Translations under genes and position numbers: made by a program
Notes under the pieces: generated by a model
Databases searched by the model: none
The model's input: the letters and a program-made list of their open reading frames with translations, nothing else
Told to the model about the DNA's origin: nothing
Source: Flavobacterium sp.
GTDB lineage: Bacteria > Bacteroidota > Bacteroidia > Flavobacteriales > Flavobacteriaceae
Reading direction: 5' to 3'
Assembly (NCBI GenBank): GCA_016714905.1
Contig: JADKBW010000008.1
Location: 1-64,000 of the forward strand
DNA length: 64,000 bases
In this document: in pieces, positions 30,986 to 40,575 of the stretch
How the letters are laid out: each line of letters begins with the position of its first letter
How positions within the stretch are numbered: the first letter of the stretch is position 1

Positions 30986-32134
30986 ATGCGTATGCTACAT
31001 AGATTTAAGTATTTGTCTTTATTTTTTATTTTTTTGTTTTCTTGTTATTCTTATTCGCAATCTTCCAGTAAATTTAAAGTTACACTCGACGCCGGACATG
31101 GTGGACATGATTTTGGAGCCATATATCATGGCCATATCGAAAAGAATATCGCTCTAGCAATCGCCCTAAAAGTAGGAAAGATTTTAGAGGCTAATCCAAA
31201 TTTCGAAGTAAATTACACCCGAAAAACAGATGTTTTCATTGAACTTGTAGAACGATCAAGTATTGCCAATCGAGTAGATTCCAATATTTTCGTTTCAATT
31301 CACTGCAATGCAAACAAAAACACATCTGCCGATGGAAGTGAAACCTATGTAATGGGACTTAATAAGAACGCCTCTAATCTTGCGGTTGCGAAAAGTGAGA
31401 ATGCCGTTATTACTTTAGAGAAAGATTACAAGCAAAAGTATGAAGGATTTGATCCCAATAACCCAAGTTCAATGATTGGGTTGACTTTAATGCAAGAAGA
31501 ATATCTTGACAATAGCATTTCATTAGCAAGTAAAATTCAAGATCAATTTGCAGGTTTAAATAAGAAAACAAGAGGCGTAAAGCAAGCACCATTTATGGTT
31601 CTTCATAAAGCCTACATGCCAAGAGTGCTTATCGAAATTGGATTTATTTCAAATCCAGCTGAAGGGGCAAGGTTAGATTCTGAAGATGGTCAACAAGACA
31701 TAGCTCAAGCCATCGCAAATGCCATAATTAGCTACAAGAAAGAATATTTTGGAAGTAATAGCAGTGACCCGATAGACAAACCGTCGAAAAAAATGTCTGA
31801 AGTTCCTAAAAAAGAAGAAATATTAATTTCTAAGACAGAATCTCCAGTTGAAAAAATCGAACAAAAATCAGACAATTCAGGAATTATTTTCAGAGTTCAA
31901 ATTGCAGCGGCAAATAAAAAATTAGATTTGGTTCCTTCTAATTTTAAGGGACTAAACAATGTAAAGTCTACAACTGATAATGGCCAACTTTATAAATACA
32001 CTTATGGAGAAACATCTGATTATAATGAAGCAAAAAGAAACCTTGAGGAAGCGAAAGCTAAAGGCTATTCATCTGCTTATTTAATAGCCTTTAAAGACGG
32101 AAAAAAAATTAGTGTTCAAGATGCCTTGAAATAA
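30986..32134 (+). CDS. N-acetylmuramoyl-L-alanine amidase (Amidase_3)
   Basis: A 382-residue secreted protein: signal peptide to about residue 25, then the zinc amidase domain with His38 in DAGHGGHD, Glu52 in HIEKNIAL, His106 in VSIHCNAN and the catalytic Glu217 in VLIEIGFISN. A linker rich in lysine and proline leads to a C-terminal SPOR-like segment (FRVQIAAANKKLDLVPSNFKG), which in relatives binds denuded septal glycan. It cleaves the amide between MurNAc and L-Ala during cell separation. Divergent from lptD and 48 bases upstream of the MCE gene. Confidence 0.93.
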   Translation: MRMLHRFKYLSLFFIFLFSCYSYSQSSSKFKVTLDAGHGGHDFGAIYHGHIEKNIALAIALKVGKILEANPNFEVNYTRKTDVFIELVERSSIANRVDSNIFVSIHCNANKNTSADGSETYVMGLNKNASNLAVAKSENAVITLEKDYKQKYEGFDPNNPSSMIGLTLMQEEYLDNSISLASKIQDQFAGLNKKTRGVKQAPFMVLHKAYMPRVLIEIGFISNPAEGARLDSEDGQQDIAQAIANAIISYKKEYFGSNSSDPIDKPSKKMSEVPKKEEILISKTESPVEKIEQKSDNSGIIFRVQIAAANKKLDLVPSNFKGLNNVKSTTDNGQLYKYTYGETSDYNEAKRNLEEAKAKGYSSAYLIAFKDGKKISVQDALK

Positions 32135-32182
32135 ACCTAAAGATGTATTATTTTATTTTAAATTTGTTTAAATATCTAGATT

Positions 32183-33134
32183 TTGAAAATTACAAGAGAG
32201 ATTAAGACTGCCATTTTAGTTATCGCATCGATTTTATTATTTATTTGGGGTTACAGCTTTTTGAAAGGCAAAGATCTTTTTGAAGATTATACCACTTTAT
32301 ATGTTGAGTACGATAATGTAGAAGGTTTAGGTAACTCTGCAGCTGTTACATTGAATGGCCTAACCATCGGAAAAGTCAATAGTATTCAATTTTCTGACAG
32401 TTCTGGAAAATTATTGGTGGAGCTACAAATAAAGTCTGATTTTCCTATTTCGCAATCCAGCGCGGCGACGATATACGATCCGGGATTAATTGGTGGCAAG
32501 CAAATCATGATTGTTCCTAATCTTAACGATAAGGAAATGGCAAAGTCCGGTTCTAAATTGATAGGAAACACAAAACCTGGTTTAACTGATTTATTAGGTG
32601 AAAAATTAGCTCCTTTACAGGTTAAATTGGATAAAGTTTTATTAGATGCTGATCAACTTATATCTGGAATTAATAATGTACTTGATAAAAAAGGTCAGGA
32701 GGATTTGAAAAAATCGTTAGCCGAACTAAGCGAGACCTTAGTTCAATTTCACAAGGCTTCAGAAGGCGTTAACGGAATTATTGCAGAGAATAGGACACAT
32801 ATTAATGGAGTGGTTTCTGATTTTCACAAAGTTTCAACTAACTTTTCAAAATATCCGATTCTTAAGCAAAGCCGATTTGGGTAAAACTGCAAAAAGTCTG
32901 CAAAATACTTTGGCAAAAGTGGATAATATCCTCGCAGACATGAATGCTGGAAAAGGAACTGTCGGCAAAATGATAAAAGACGAGGCGCTGTATAATAATC
33001 TCAGCCAAACTTCCAAAGAACTCGAACTACTCTTGCAAGATGTCCGCTTAAATCCAACGCGCTACGTAAACGTCTCGCTTTTTGGAAAAAAGAACAAACC
33101 ATACGTTGCGCCTTCAGATAAAAGTTCAAAGTAA
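32183..33134 (+). CDS. MlaD/MCE family lipid transport protein, split by two indels
   Basis: About 317 residues when joined. A TTG start at 32183 begins MKITREIKTA with one membrane anchor (residues 11-27), followed by the MCE domain (about 35-115; GNSAAVTLNGLTIGKVNSI, YDPGLIGGKQIMIVP) and a helical tail. Reading fails at 32884, but adding one A in 32848-32851 and one T at 32862-32863 gives FSKISDSLSKADLGKTA, which runs straight into the second frame. MCE proteins form hexameric rings that pass phospholipids between membranes; the matching permease and ATPase are not in this window. Confidence 0.9.
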
Positions 33135-33145
33135 AAACAGAACCC

Positions 33146-34480
33146 ATGCACTATTTATCCAATATTTTATTTGCAATTATACTCACCATTGGTGTCACTT
33201 ATTTTGTAAGAAACATCAAGAAGATATTACGTAACATCAATCTAGGTCAAGCTGTTGATCGATCAGATCAATCATCAGAACGATGGAAAAACATGGCTAT
33301 GATTGCTTTGGGGCAATCAAAAATGGTCAAAAGACCGATTGCAGGAATTTTGCATATTGTTGTTTATCTTGGGTTTGTCATTATCAATATTGAAGTTTTG
33401 GAAATCATCATCGATGGTCTTTTCGGAACCCATCGTGTGTTCTCCTTCTTAGGAATTGTTTATGACGTATTGATTGGATCATTTGAAATACTGGCATTAC
33501 TTGTATTGGTTGCCGTAATCGTTTTCTTAATCAGAAGAAATGTCATTAAACTGAAACGATTTATTAGTAATGACCTACAAGGCTGGCCGAAAAGCGATGC
33601 CAATTACATTTTGTATTTTGAAATCGTTTTAATGTCACTTTTCTTATTAATGAATGCTGCAGATTTGCATTTGCAGAATATCCCGGGAGGATTTGGCCAT
33701 TATGATCCAGCGGGATTTTTTCCAATTTCACAGTATATCGCGCCATTCTTCGACGGAATGAATCCAACATCAGTTGCTTTTTTTGAAAGAATATTTTGGT
33801 GGTTACATATTACTGGAATATTAATATTCCTGAACTACTTATATTTTTCAAAACACCTACACATTCTTCTAGCTTTTCCAAATACTTATTTTGCAGATCT
33901 TAATCCAAAAGGGCAATTTGATAATTTAGCTTCGGTTACCAATGAAGTTAAATTAATGATAGATCCGAATGCCGATCCATATGCGGTGCCAGTCGTAGAT
34001 GAAAATGCAATACCTTCTAAGTTTGGAGCTAGTGATGTTCAAGATCTAAATTGGGTACAATTGCTTAATGCCTACACTTGCACGGAATGTGGACGATGTA
34101 CATCATCCTGTCCAGCCAATCAAACGGGTAAGAAATTATCTCCTCGTAAAATTATGATGGATACACGAGATCGATTAGAAGAAGTAGGAATAAATATTGA
34201 CAAGAATAATGGTATTTTTGTGCCCGATAATAAATCATTACTCAACGATTACATCACCGCAGAAGAGTTGTGGGCATGTACATCTTGTAATGCTTGTGTG
34301 GAAGAATGTCCTGTGAATATTAGTCCACTATCAATTATTATGGACATGCGACGTTATCTAGTAATGGAGCAAAGCGCAGCGCCAATGTCATTAAACGCAA
34401 TGATGACGAATATTGAAAATAATGGCGCGCCATGGCAATACAATCAACAAGATCGATTGAATTGGAAAAACGAAAATTAA
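33146..34480 (+). CDS. Membrane-bound Fe-S oxidoreductase (heterodisulfide-reductase-like)
   Basis: A 444-residue protein: four or five N-terminal membrane helices, then two 4Fe-4S cluster motifs, CTECGRCTSSCP and CTSCNACVEECP, near residues 312 and 375. It resembles an electron-transfer subunit of the GlpC/HdrC-type. With the cytoplasmic CCG protein encoded at 35098 it probably forms a two-part quinone-linked complex; the electron donor is unknown. It begins 11 bases after the MCE gene. Confidence 0.88.
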   Translation: MHYLSNILFAIILTIGVTYFVRNIKKILRNINLGQAVDRSDQSSERWKNMAMIALGQSKMVKRPIAGILHIVVYLGFVIINIEVLEIIIDGLFGTHRVFSFLGIVYDVLIGSFEILALLVLVAVIVFLIRRNVIKLKRFISNDLQGWPKSDANYILYFEIVLMSLFLLMNAADLHLQNIPGGFGHYDPAGFFPISQYIAPFFDGMNPTSVAFFERIFWWLHITGILIFLNYLYFSKHLHILLAFPNTYFADLNPKGQFDNLASVTNEVKLMIDPNADPYAVPVVDENAIPSKFGASDVQDLNWVQLLNAYTCTECGRCTSSCPANQTGKKLSPRKIMMDTRDRLEEVGINIDKNNGIFVPDNKSLLNDYITAEELWACTSCNACVEECPVNISPLSIIMDMRRYLVMEQSAAPMSLNAMMTNIENNGAPWQYNQQDRLNWKNEN

Positions 34481-34572
34481 TGAATAGCTAAAAAAATAAA
34501 AATTCTCTTATAGGTGAGGTTAAGGGTGTTTTTAATCAATTTTAACAAAAATAAATTAGAAACAAAACGAAA

Positions 34573-35019
34573 ATGAAAACAGAAGATTTAGACAAGCAAT
34601 TAATTGCGGCAACAGAAAATGGACATACAATTAGTCCAATTCTACCAGAAGGAATCAAAAATTATTTAATTGATATTGACGGAACGGTTTGCGATGATAT
34701 TCCAAACGAAGAACCAGAAAGAATGCTAACGGCAGATGTATATCCGGATGCTTTAATAACTTTAAACAAATGGTATGACGAAGGTCACATCATATTCTTT
34801 TTTACGTCTCGAACGGAAGCACATCGTGAGTATACGGAAATTTGGTTAAAGAAACACGGATTCAAATACCATGGTATTTTGTTCGGAAAACCAAGAGGAG
34901 GAAATTATCACTGGATCGATAATCACTTGGTAAAAGCAACCCGTTATAGAGGAAAATTTACCGATTTAATCGAAAAAGAAGTAACCATTCAAGTTTTCGA
35001 TGACGGGAAACACGAGTAA
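34573..35019 (+). CDS. HAD-like hydrolase, small
   Basis: A 148-residue protein with HAD motif I as LIDIDGTVCDD, motif II in IIFFFTSRTEAHRE, and a final HWIDNHL. The HAD fold hydrolyses phosphoesters. Flavobacterial homologs are often labelled phosphoheptose isomerase, a name the motifs do not support. It lies between two Fe-S oxidoreductase genes, and this order is one I recall as conserved, so a functional link is possible but unproven. Confidence 0.75.
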   Translation: MKTEDLDKQLIAATENGHTISPILPEGIKNYLIDIDGTVCDDIPNEEPERMLTADVYPDALITLNKWYDEGHIIFFFTSRTEAHREYTEIWLKKHGFKYHGILFGKPRGGNYHWIDNHLVKATRYRGKFTDLIEKEVTIQVFDDGKHE

Positions 35020-35027
35020 TATAAATG

Positions 35028-35091
35028 TTAAATCGTTAAATCGTTGAGTCGTTGAGTCGATTTAACGGTTTAACGAATCAACGATTAAACA
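35028..35091 (+). repeat. Array of 8-bp units forming an imperfect palindrome
   Basis: Four direct 8-base units (TTAAATCG twice, TTGAGTCG twice, 35028-35059) are followed by three to four units that are their inverted complements (ATTTAACG, GTTTAACG, AATCAACG, ATTAAACA). The whole array fills the 78 bases between the HAD gene and the next Fe-S gene and ends seven bases before its ATG. Confidence 0.75.
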
Positions 35092-35097
35092 ATAAAT

Positions 35098-35889
35098 ATG
35101 GCAGAGCAATTATCAGTACCAACCATGGCGGAACTTTTAGCACAAGGCAAGCAACCTGAAGTATTATTTTGGGTAGGTTGTGCCGGAAGCTTTGACGATC
35201 GCGCGAAGAAAATTACAAAAGCATTTGTCCGAATTCTCAATAGAGCGAATGTTGAGTTCGCAGTTTTGGGTACTGAAGAAAGTTGTACCGGAGATCCAGC
35301 AAAGAGAGCAGGAAATGAGTTCCTATTTCAAATGCAGGCGATGATGAATATCGAAGTGCTGAATGCTTATGAAGCCAAGAAAATTGTAACTGCTTGCCCA
35401 CATTGCTTTAATACTTTAAAAAATGAATATCCGGAATTAGGTGGAAAGTACGAAGTTGTTCATCACACGGAATACTTGAAATCACTTCTCGATAGTGGCA
35501 GACTAACAATTGAAGGTGGACAATTCAAAGGAAAGAAAATCACCTTTCACGACCCATGTTATTTGGGAAGAGCCAACAATATCTATGAAGCACCACGAGA
35601 TCTAATCTTGAAGTTAGATGCAGAATTAGTTGAAATGAAGCGTTCTCGAGCGAATGGTTTGTGCTGCGGAGCTGGCGGTGCTCAAATGTTTAAAGATGCT
35701 GAACCTGGAAATAAAGAAGTCAACATCGAAAGAACCGAAGATGCACTCGAAACGCAGCCTCAGATAATTGCTGCGGGATGCCCATTTTGTAACACAATGC
35801 TCACCGATGGGGTGAAAAATAAAGAACGGGAAAGCGACGTGAAAGTCATGGATATCGCTGAACTAATTGCCAATGCACAGGATCTATAA
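35098..35889 (+). CDS. CCG-domain Fe-S protein (heterodisulfide reductase subunit B-like)
   Basis: A 263-residue soluble protein with two cysteine-rich CCG domains: FWVGCAGSFDD, ESCTGDP and TACPHCFN in the first half; FHDPCYLGRAN, GLCCGAGGAQ and AGCPFCN in the second. Such domains bind a non-cubane 4Fe-4S cluster and carry out electron transfer or disulfide chemistry in HdrB, GlpC and LldE. It is the natural cytoplasmic partner of the membrane Fe-S protein at 33146. Substrate not known. Confidence 0.88.
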   Translation: MAEQLSVPTMAELLAQGKQPEVLFWVGCAGSFDDRAKKITKAFVRILNRANVEFAVLGTEESCTGDPAKRAGNEFLFQMQAMMNIEVLNAYEAKKIVTACPHCFNTLKNEYPELGGKYEVVHHTEYLKSLLDSGRLTIEGGQFKGKKITFHDPCYLGRANNIYEAPRDLILKLDAELVEMKRSRANGLCCGAGGAQMFKDAEPGNKEVNIERTEDALETQPQIIAAGCPFCNTMLTDGVKNKERESDVKVMDIAELIANAQDL

Positions 35890-35920
35890 GTTGTAAATCC
35901 ATTATCATAAATTATATATC

Positions 35921-36403
35921 ATGTACGTTCCTTTTGAAAATTTACCTCTCGAATCAAAAATCTGGATTTATCAATCAAACAGAAGATTTACGGATGACGA
36001 ACTCAGTGAAATTGACGCCGAGTTGAAATCATTCGTCGAGTCGTGGGCATCACATGGAACGGGATTGGAGGCATCTTATGTATTAAAGTACAGTCGATTT
36101 ATCATTCTTGCGGTCAATCAAGAAACGCAAATGGCCACTGGATGTTCCATTGATAAGTCGGTGGCACTTATTCAAGAAATTGAAAAGAAATATGAAGTCG
36201 ATTTGCTTGATAAGATGAACGTCACCTTCAAATTAGGGGAACATATCGCACACAAACCGCTAATCGATTTTAAGAAAATGGCAAAAGATAAGGCTGTTTC
36301 TGAAAATACTATTGTATTCAATAACTTAGTCAATACTATAGAAGAATGGAGTGACAATTGGGAAGTTCCCGCAAAAGAAAGTTGGCATAGCCGCTTCTTT
36401 TAA
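35921..36403 (+). CDS. Conserved hypothetical protein
   Basis: A 160-residue soluble protein beginning MYVPFENLPLESKIWIYQSN. No signal peptide or membrane segment. Flavobacterial relatives are commonly, and I think wrongly, named ABC transporter ATPase: there is no Walker A or signature motif here. It sits 31 bases after the CCG gene and 12 bases before the GH3 gene and is probably co-transcribed with both. Function unknown. Confidence 0.8.
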   Translation: MYVPFENLPLESKIWIYQSNRRFTDDELSEIDAELKSFVESWASHGTGLEASYVLKYSRFIILAVNQETQMATGCSIDKSVALIQEIEKKYEVDLLDKMNVTFKLGEHIAHKPLIDFKKMAKDKAVSENTIVFNNLVNTIEEWSDNWEVPAKESWHSRFF

Positions 36404-36415
36404 TCCTTTTCCAAA

Positions 36416-39390
36416 ATGAATAGAATACTTCTTATACTCTTATTTATCTTTAGTTTTGTCGTTATTGGTTGTGCAACAAAAAAACACACAATAGCTAAAC
36501 TTCCTCCAACCATTACTCCTACACCAAAACCTGTAGTTGAAAATTTTTTAGGTGACTTTGACTCAGAAATTCAGAAGAAATGGGTTGACAGTATCTACGA
36601 TAGCATGAGTTTTGACGAAAAATTGGGACAGTTATTTATGGTTTCAGCCTATTCGAATAAAGACTCGATTCACGTTAAATCCATCGATAAATTAATACAA
36701 GAAAATAAAGTCGGTGGACTCATATTCTTTCAAGGCGGACCTGTTCGTCAAGCATTGTTGACCAATAGGTTTCAGTCAAAAGCACGCATTCCACTTCTAA
36801 TCGGAATTGATGCGGAATGGGGATTGGGTATGCGATTAGATTCGACCTATCGTTATCCGTGGAATATGACTCTAGGCGCCATTCAAAACAAGAAATTGAT
36901 AGAAAAAGTGGGAACACAAATGGGTGAGGAGAACAAGCGACTCGGAGTTCATTTCAACTTTGCACCAGTTGTAGACATCAACACCAATCCAAAAAACCCA
37001 ATCATTGGATTCCGTTCTTTCGGAGAAGAGAAAGAAAACGTGGCAGAAAGCGCATCGGCAATAATGAAAGGCTACCAAAGCATGGGATTACTCGCCACTG
37101 GAAAACATTTTCCTGGACATGGTGATACAGAAATAGACTCGCATCATGCCCTTCCGACCATTACTTTTTCTAAGGAGCGACTTGATGAAGTTGAACTTTA
37201 TCCTTATAGAAAACTATTTTCAGATGGTTTGGCATCTGTCATGGTAGCGCATCTGAATGTACCCAGTCTAGAATCGAGAGAAAACACGCCTTCATCTGTT
37301 TCCCATAACATTATTACGGATGTGTTAAAAAATCAAATGGGTTTTAAAGGACTGATATTTACCGATGCACTCAATATGAAAGCAGCGGCAAACTTCAGAA
37401 AACCGGGAGAAATAGATTTAGAGGCTTTCTTAGCGGGTAATGACATTCTGTTATGCCCAGAAAATGTTCCTGTCGCCATAGAAAAATTGTGTATGGCCTA
37501 TCAGGATAGCCTAATTTCCGATGAAAGATTGGCATACTCCATAAAGAAAATTCTAAAGTATAAATACAAAGCTGGTCTTAATACTTATAAAACAGTTGCT
37601 ATTACCAATCTATATGAAAATTTAAACCCGCTAAAGAATGACGTCCTGCAATACGAACTATACGAAAATGCCATAACTGTAATAAAAAACAAGGATGATA
37701 TTTTGCCTCTTAATAACTTGGAGAACGAAAAAATAGCGTACGTAAAATTAGGTGATGACGTGAATAGTGCTTTTCTATCCACATTGAAAAAGTATACCAA
37801 TGTCACTGAAGTAAAAGATGAGGACATCGATTGTTTGACCGAGGAGCTCGTGTTGTATACCAAAGTAATCGTTGGGTTTCATAAGTCAGACAAGGCATGG
37901 AAAAGCCACGCACTTACCGATAAAGAACTATTTTGGTTGTCGGAAATTGCCAAGAATAATGTTACTATTTTAGATGTTTTTACAAAACCTTACTCATTAA
38001 TTCCAGTTTCGTATCTTGATGAAATTGAAGGCGTAGTCGTTTCCTACCAAAATAGTGACATTGCCCAAACTGTTTCTGCTGAATTACTTTTTGGCGCCAT
38101 TGAATCTAAAGGAAAACTACCCGTTTCTATCAACACAGAATTCAAAGCTGGTTATGGACTATCGACACAGAAATCCGGCCGCTTGGGTTTTGCTTTGCCG
38201 GAAAACGTGGGTATGAATTCATCACTTCTTGCAAGAGTTGAACGTTATGCCAATTATGCAATTGATAAAAAAATGACACCTGGTATTCAAGTATTAGTCG
38301 CTAGAAAAGGAAAGGTGATTTATCAAAAGTCCTTTGGTTATTACACCTATGAAAATAAAACTAAAGTAAGCAATGAAACGTTATACGATATAGCTTCTTT
38401 AACAAAAATTATCGCCACGCTACCCAATGTGATGCAGCAGTATGATCAGCAAAAAATCAATATGCAAACCACACTAGGAGAAATGCTGCCAATTTTCAAA
38501 AATTCAGACAAACAGGATATTCCTTTTAAAGATTTGTTATCGCACTATGCAAGGCTTCAGGCGTGGGTTCCGTTTTACAAAGCGACATTAGATAGCGCCA
38601 AGTTACCACTTCCCAAGTACTACAGCAAGATTGCTAATGAGCAATTTTCAAAACAAGTGGCTGATAGCTTATTTATGAGAAATGACTATCATGATACAAT
38701 TATGAAGATGATTGTAGAAAGTAAGTTACTTCCGAAGAAAGAATACAAGTACAGTGATTTTACCTTTATCATTTTGAAAGATTACTTAGAAAAAGTAACG
38801 GGCAAAAAGTTAGATGTTATGGTCAAAGAACGATTTTATCAAGCACTTGGCATGAATAATACCACGTTCAATCCACTAAATAGCTCTTTCGCAAAAGAAA
38901 ATATTCCACCAACTGAAGTCGACACGTATTTCCGACATCAATTGATTCAAGGATATGTTCATGATATGGAAGCAGCCATGGAAGGTGGAGTAGGCGGACA
39001 TGCAGGTCTCTTTTCTAATGCGATGGATATTGCTAAAATGATGCAATTGTATCTACAAAAAGGGAACTATGGAATCACCAATACTTTTCTGAAAAAACAT
39101 TTTCCGATTTCAATACCTGTTATTTTTGCGCAGAAGGCAACAGAAGAGGAATCGGGTTCGACAAGCCACAGTCTGCAGACACCGCTGGACCTACTTGCGG
39201 ATGTGCGTCCTTGACCAGTTTTGGACATACTGGATTTACGGGTACGATGACTTGGGCGGATCCGGAAGAAGAACTGATCTACGTCTTTTTGTCTAATCGA
39301 ACCTATCCAGAATCTACAACCAATACGCTATCAAAAGAGAATATTCGGGAAAATATTCAGAAGGTGATCTACGATGCAATAATTAGATAA
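36416..39390 (+). CDS. Lipoprotein fusing GH3 beta-N-acetylglucosaminidase and class C beta-lactamase-like domain
   Basis: About 991 residues. Lipobox VVIGC gives Cys19. The N-terminal GH3 domain has the NagZ-type loop KHFPGHGDTEIDSHH (near residue 230) and the nucleophile region LIFTDALNMKA. The C-terminal domain is a serine hydrolase with S661-L-T-K664 and HTGFTG. The pairing suggests cutting of muropeptides at both glycan and peptide or ester bonds in the periplasm. One A is missing in the run 39092-39097; adding it gives KTFSDFNTCYFCAEGNRRG and a normal end ENIQKVIYDAIIR at 39390. As given, the frame stops at 39214. Confidence 0.92.
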
Positions 39391-39425
39391 TTTTCAACTT
39401 GATTATAATATTTCAAAATCGCAAA

Positions 39426-39454
39426 TTGCCTTGTCTAAAAATAATTTACATTTG
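39426..39454 (+). promoter_or_regulatory. Bacteroidetes-type promoter of the repeat lipoprotein gene
   Basis: TTG at 39426-39428, an 18-base spacer and TACATTTG at 39447-39454. The start codon of the following gene is at 39475, giving a short leader. Confidence 0.6.
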
Positions 39455-39474
39455 TTAAATACTAATTCTCTTTT

Positions 39475-40482
39475 ATGAAAAAATATTTTGTTTATCCTGT
39501 TTATTTTTTGCTGGTTTTTAATTTAATTTTATCGTCATGTTCTCCAGAAAGTGATTCGAACGATACCAATTCAATAGGAGCTCTTTCAATTACCACTACA
39601 GAAGCTTCGCTGATCAACAAAACAACGGCGAAAGTTGGTGGTGTGCTATTATCAGCCGGTGGACAAACCGTTACTTCGCGTGGTGTCTGTTATTCGACGG
39701 AGCCAAATCCAACAATTGAAGATACAAAAATTTCAAATCCTGGATGGATCGGAACGTTTGTTTGTCAATTAACAGGACTAACTGCTGCAACACAATACTA
39801 CGTTCGAGCGTATGCATCAAATCCTTCTGGGCTTGTTTATGGCCAAGAAATTACTTTCACCACAACGACTGAAGCGCTATCTCCACCATTTGTCACGACT
39901 ACAGAGGCATCCGAAATTACGCAAACAGTCGCTATTAGCGGAGGTGAAGTTATTTCTGCTGGAGGAACAGAGATATTAGCAAGAGGTATTTGTTGGTCTA
40001 CAACAGAAAATCCAAGTTTACTTGATAATGTAGTTGATGCTCCTGGAACAACGGGAGTTTTCTCAAGTTCAATCATTGGACTAGATCCAGCAACAACTTA
40101 TTATGTCCGCGCATTTGCCACCAATAGTGTCGGAACCAGTTATGGAAATCAAATTACATTTACAACGGCAAGTGAAGGTGCTGGTGAATTACCTACAATT
40201 GAAACTTTCGAGGCTACCGACCTAACACAAACAAGCGCAGTTAGTGGCGGTATTGTACTATCAATTGGCGACTCACCGTTAACAGCACGAGGAATTTGCT
40301 GGTCAATAACTGATAATCCAACGATTACAGATAACGTTATTACAGATCCAGCAACAACAACTGGAGAATTTATTAGCCTTATCGAGGGTTTGACACCTGG
40401 AACAACGTACTATGTTAAAGCATTTGCAACCAATGCTACCGGCACTTCGTATGGTGATTTAATATTCTTTACAACTCCATGA
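39475..40482 (+). CDS. Surface lipoprotein with three fibronectin-III-like repeats
   Basis: A 335-residue lipoprotein: leader ending LSSC (Cys22), then three units of about 95 residues, each with a TTEAS/ITQT opening, GGxVxSxGG, RGxCxS, NPTI, and TTYYVRAFATN-x-x-GTSYG. These match fibronectin-like repeats common in Bacteroidetes surface proteins. Own promoter upstream. It sits between the GH3 gene and bshA, which I recall as direct neighbours in other flavobacteria, so it may be a later insertion. No enzymatic motif; adhesion or binding is inference. Confidence 0.85.
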   Translation: MKKYFVYPVYFLLVFNLILSSCSPESDSNDTNSIGALSITTTEASLINKTTAKVGGVLLSAGGQTVTSRGVCYSTEPNPTIEDTKISNPGWIGTFVCQLTGLTAATQYYVRAYASNPSGLVYGQEITFTTTTEALSPPFVTTTEASEITQTVAISGGEVISAGGTEILARGICWSTTENPSLLDNVVDAPGTTGVFSSSIIGLDPATTYYVRAFATNSVGTSYGNQITFTTASEGAGELPTIETFEATDLTQTSAVSGGIVLSIGDSPLTARGICWSITDNPTITDNVITDPATTTGEFISLIEGLTPGTTYYVKAFATNATGTSYGDLIFFTTP

Positions 40483-40575
40483 TAGTAATATTTGTTACTT
40501 AGAAGTACTTTTTAACGTAACTTTTCGAACTTGGAGTTACTAGTTTCACTAAATTCGTTGAACTAAAAATCAACT

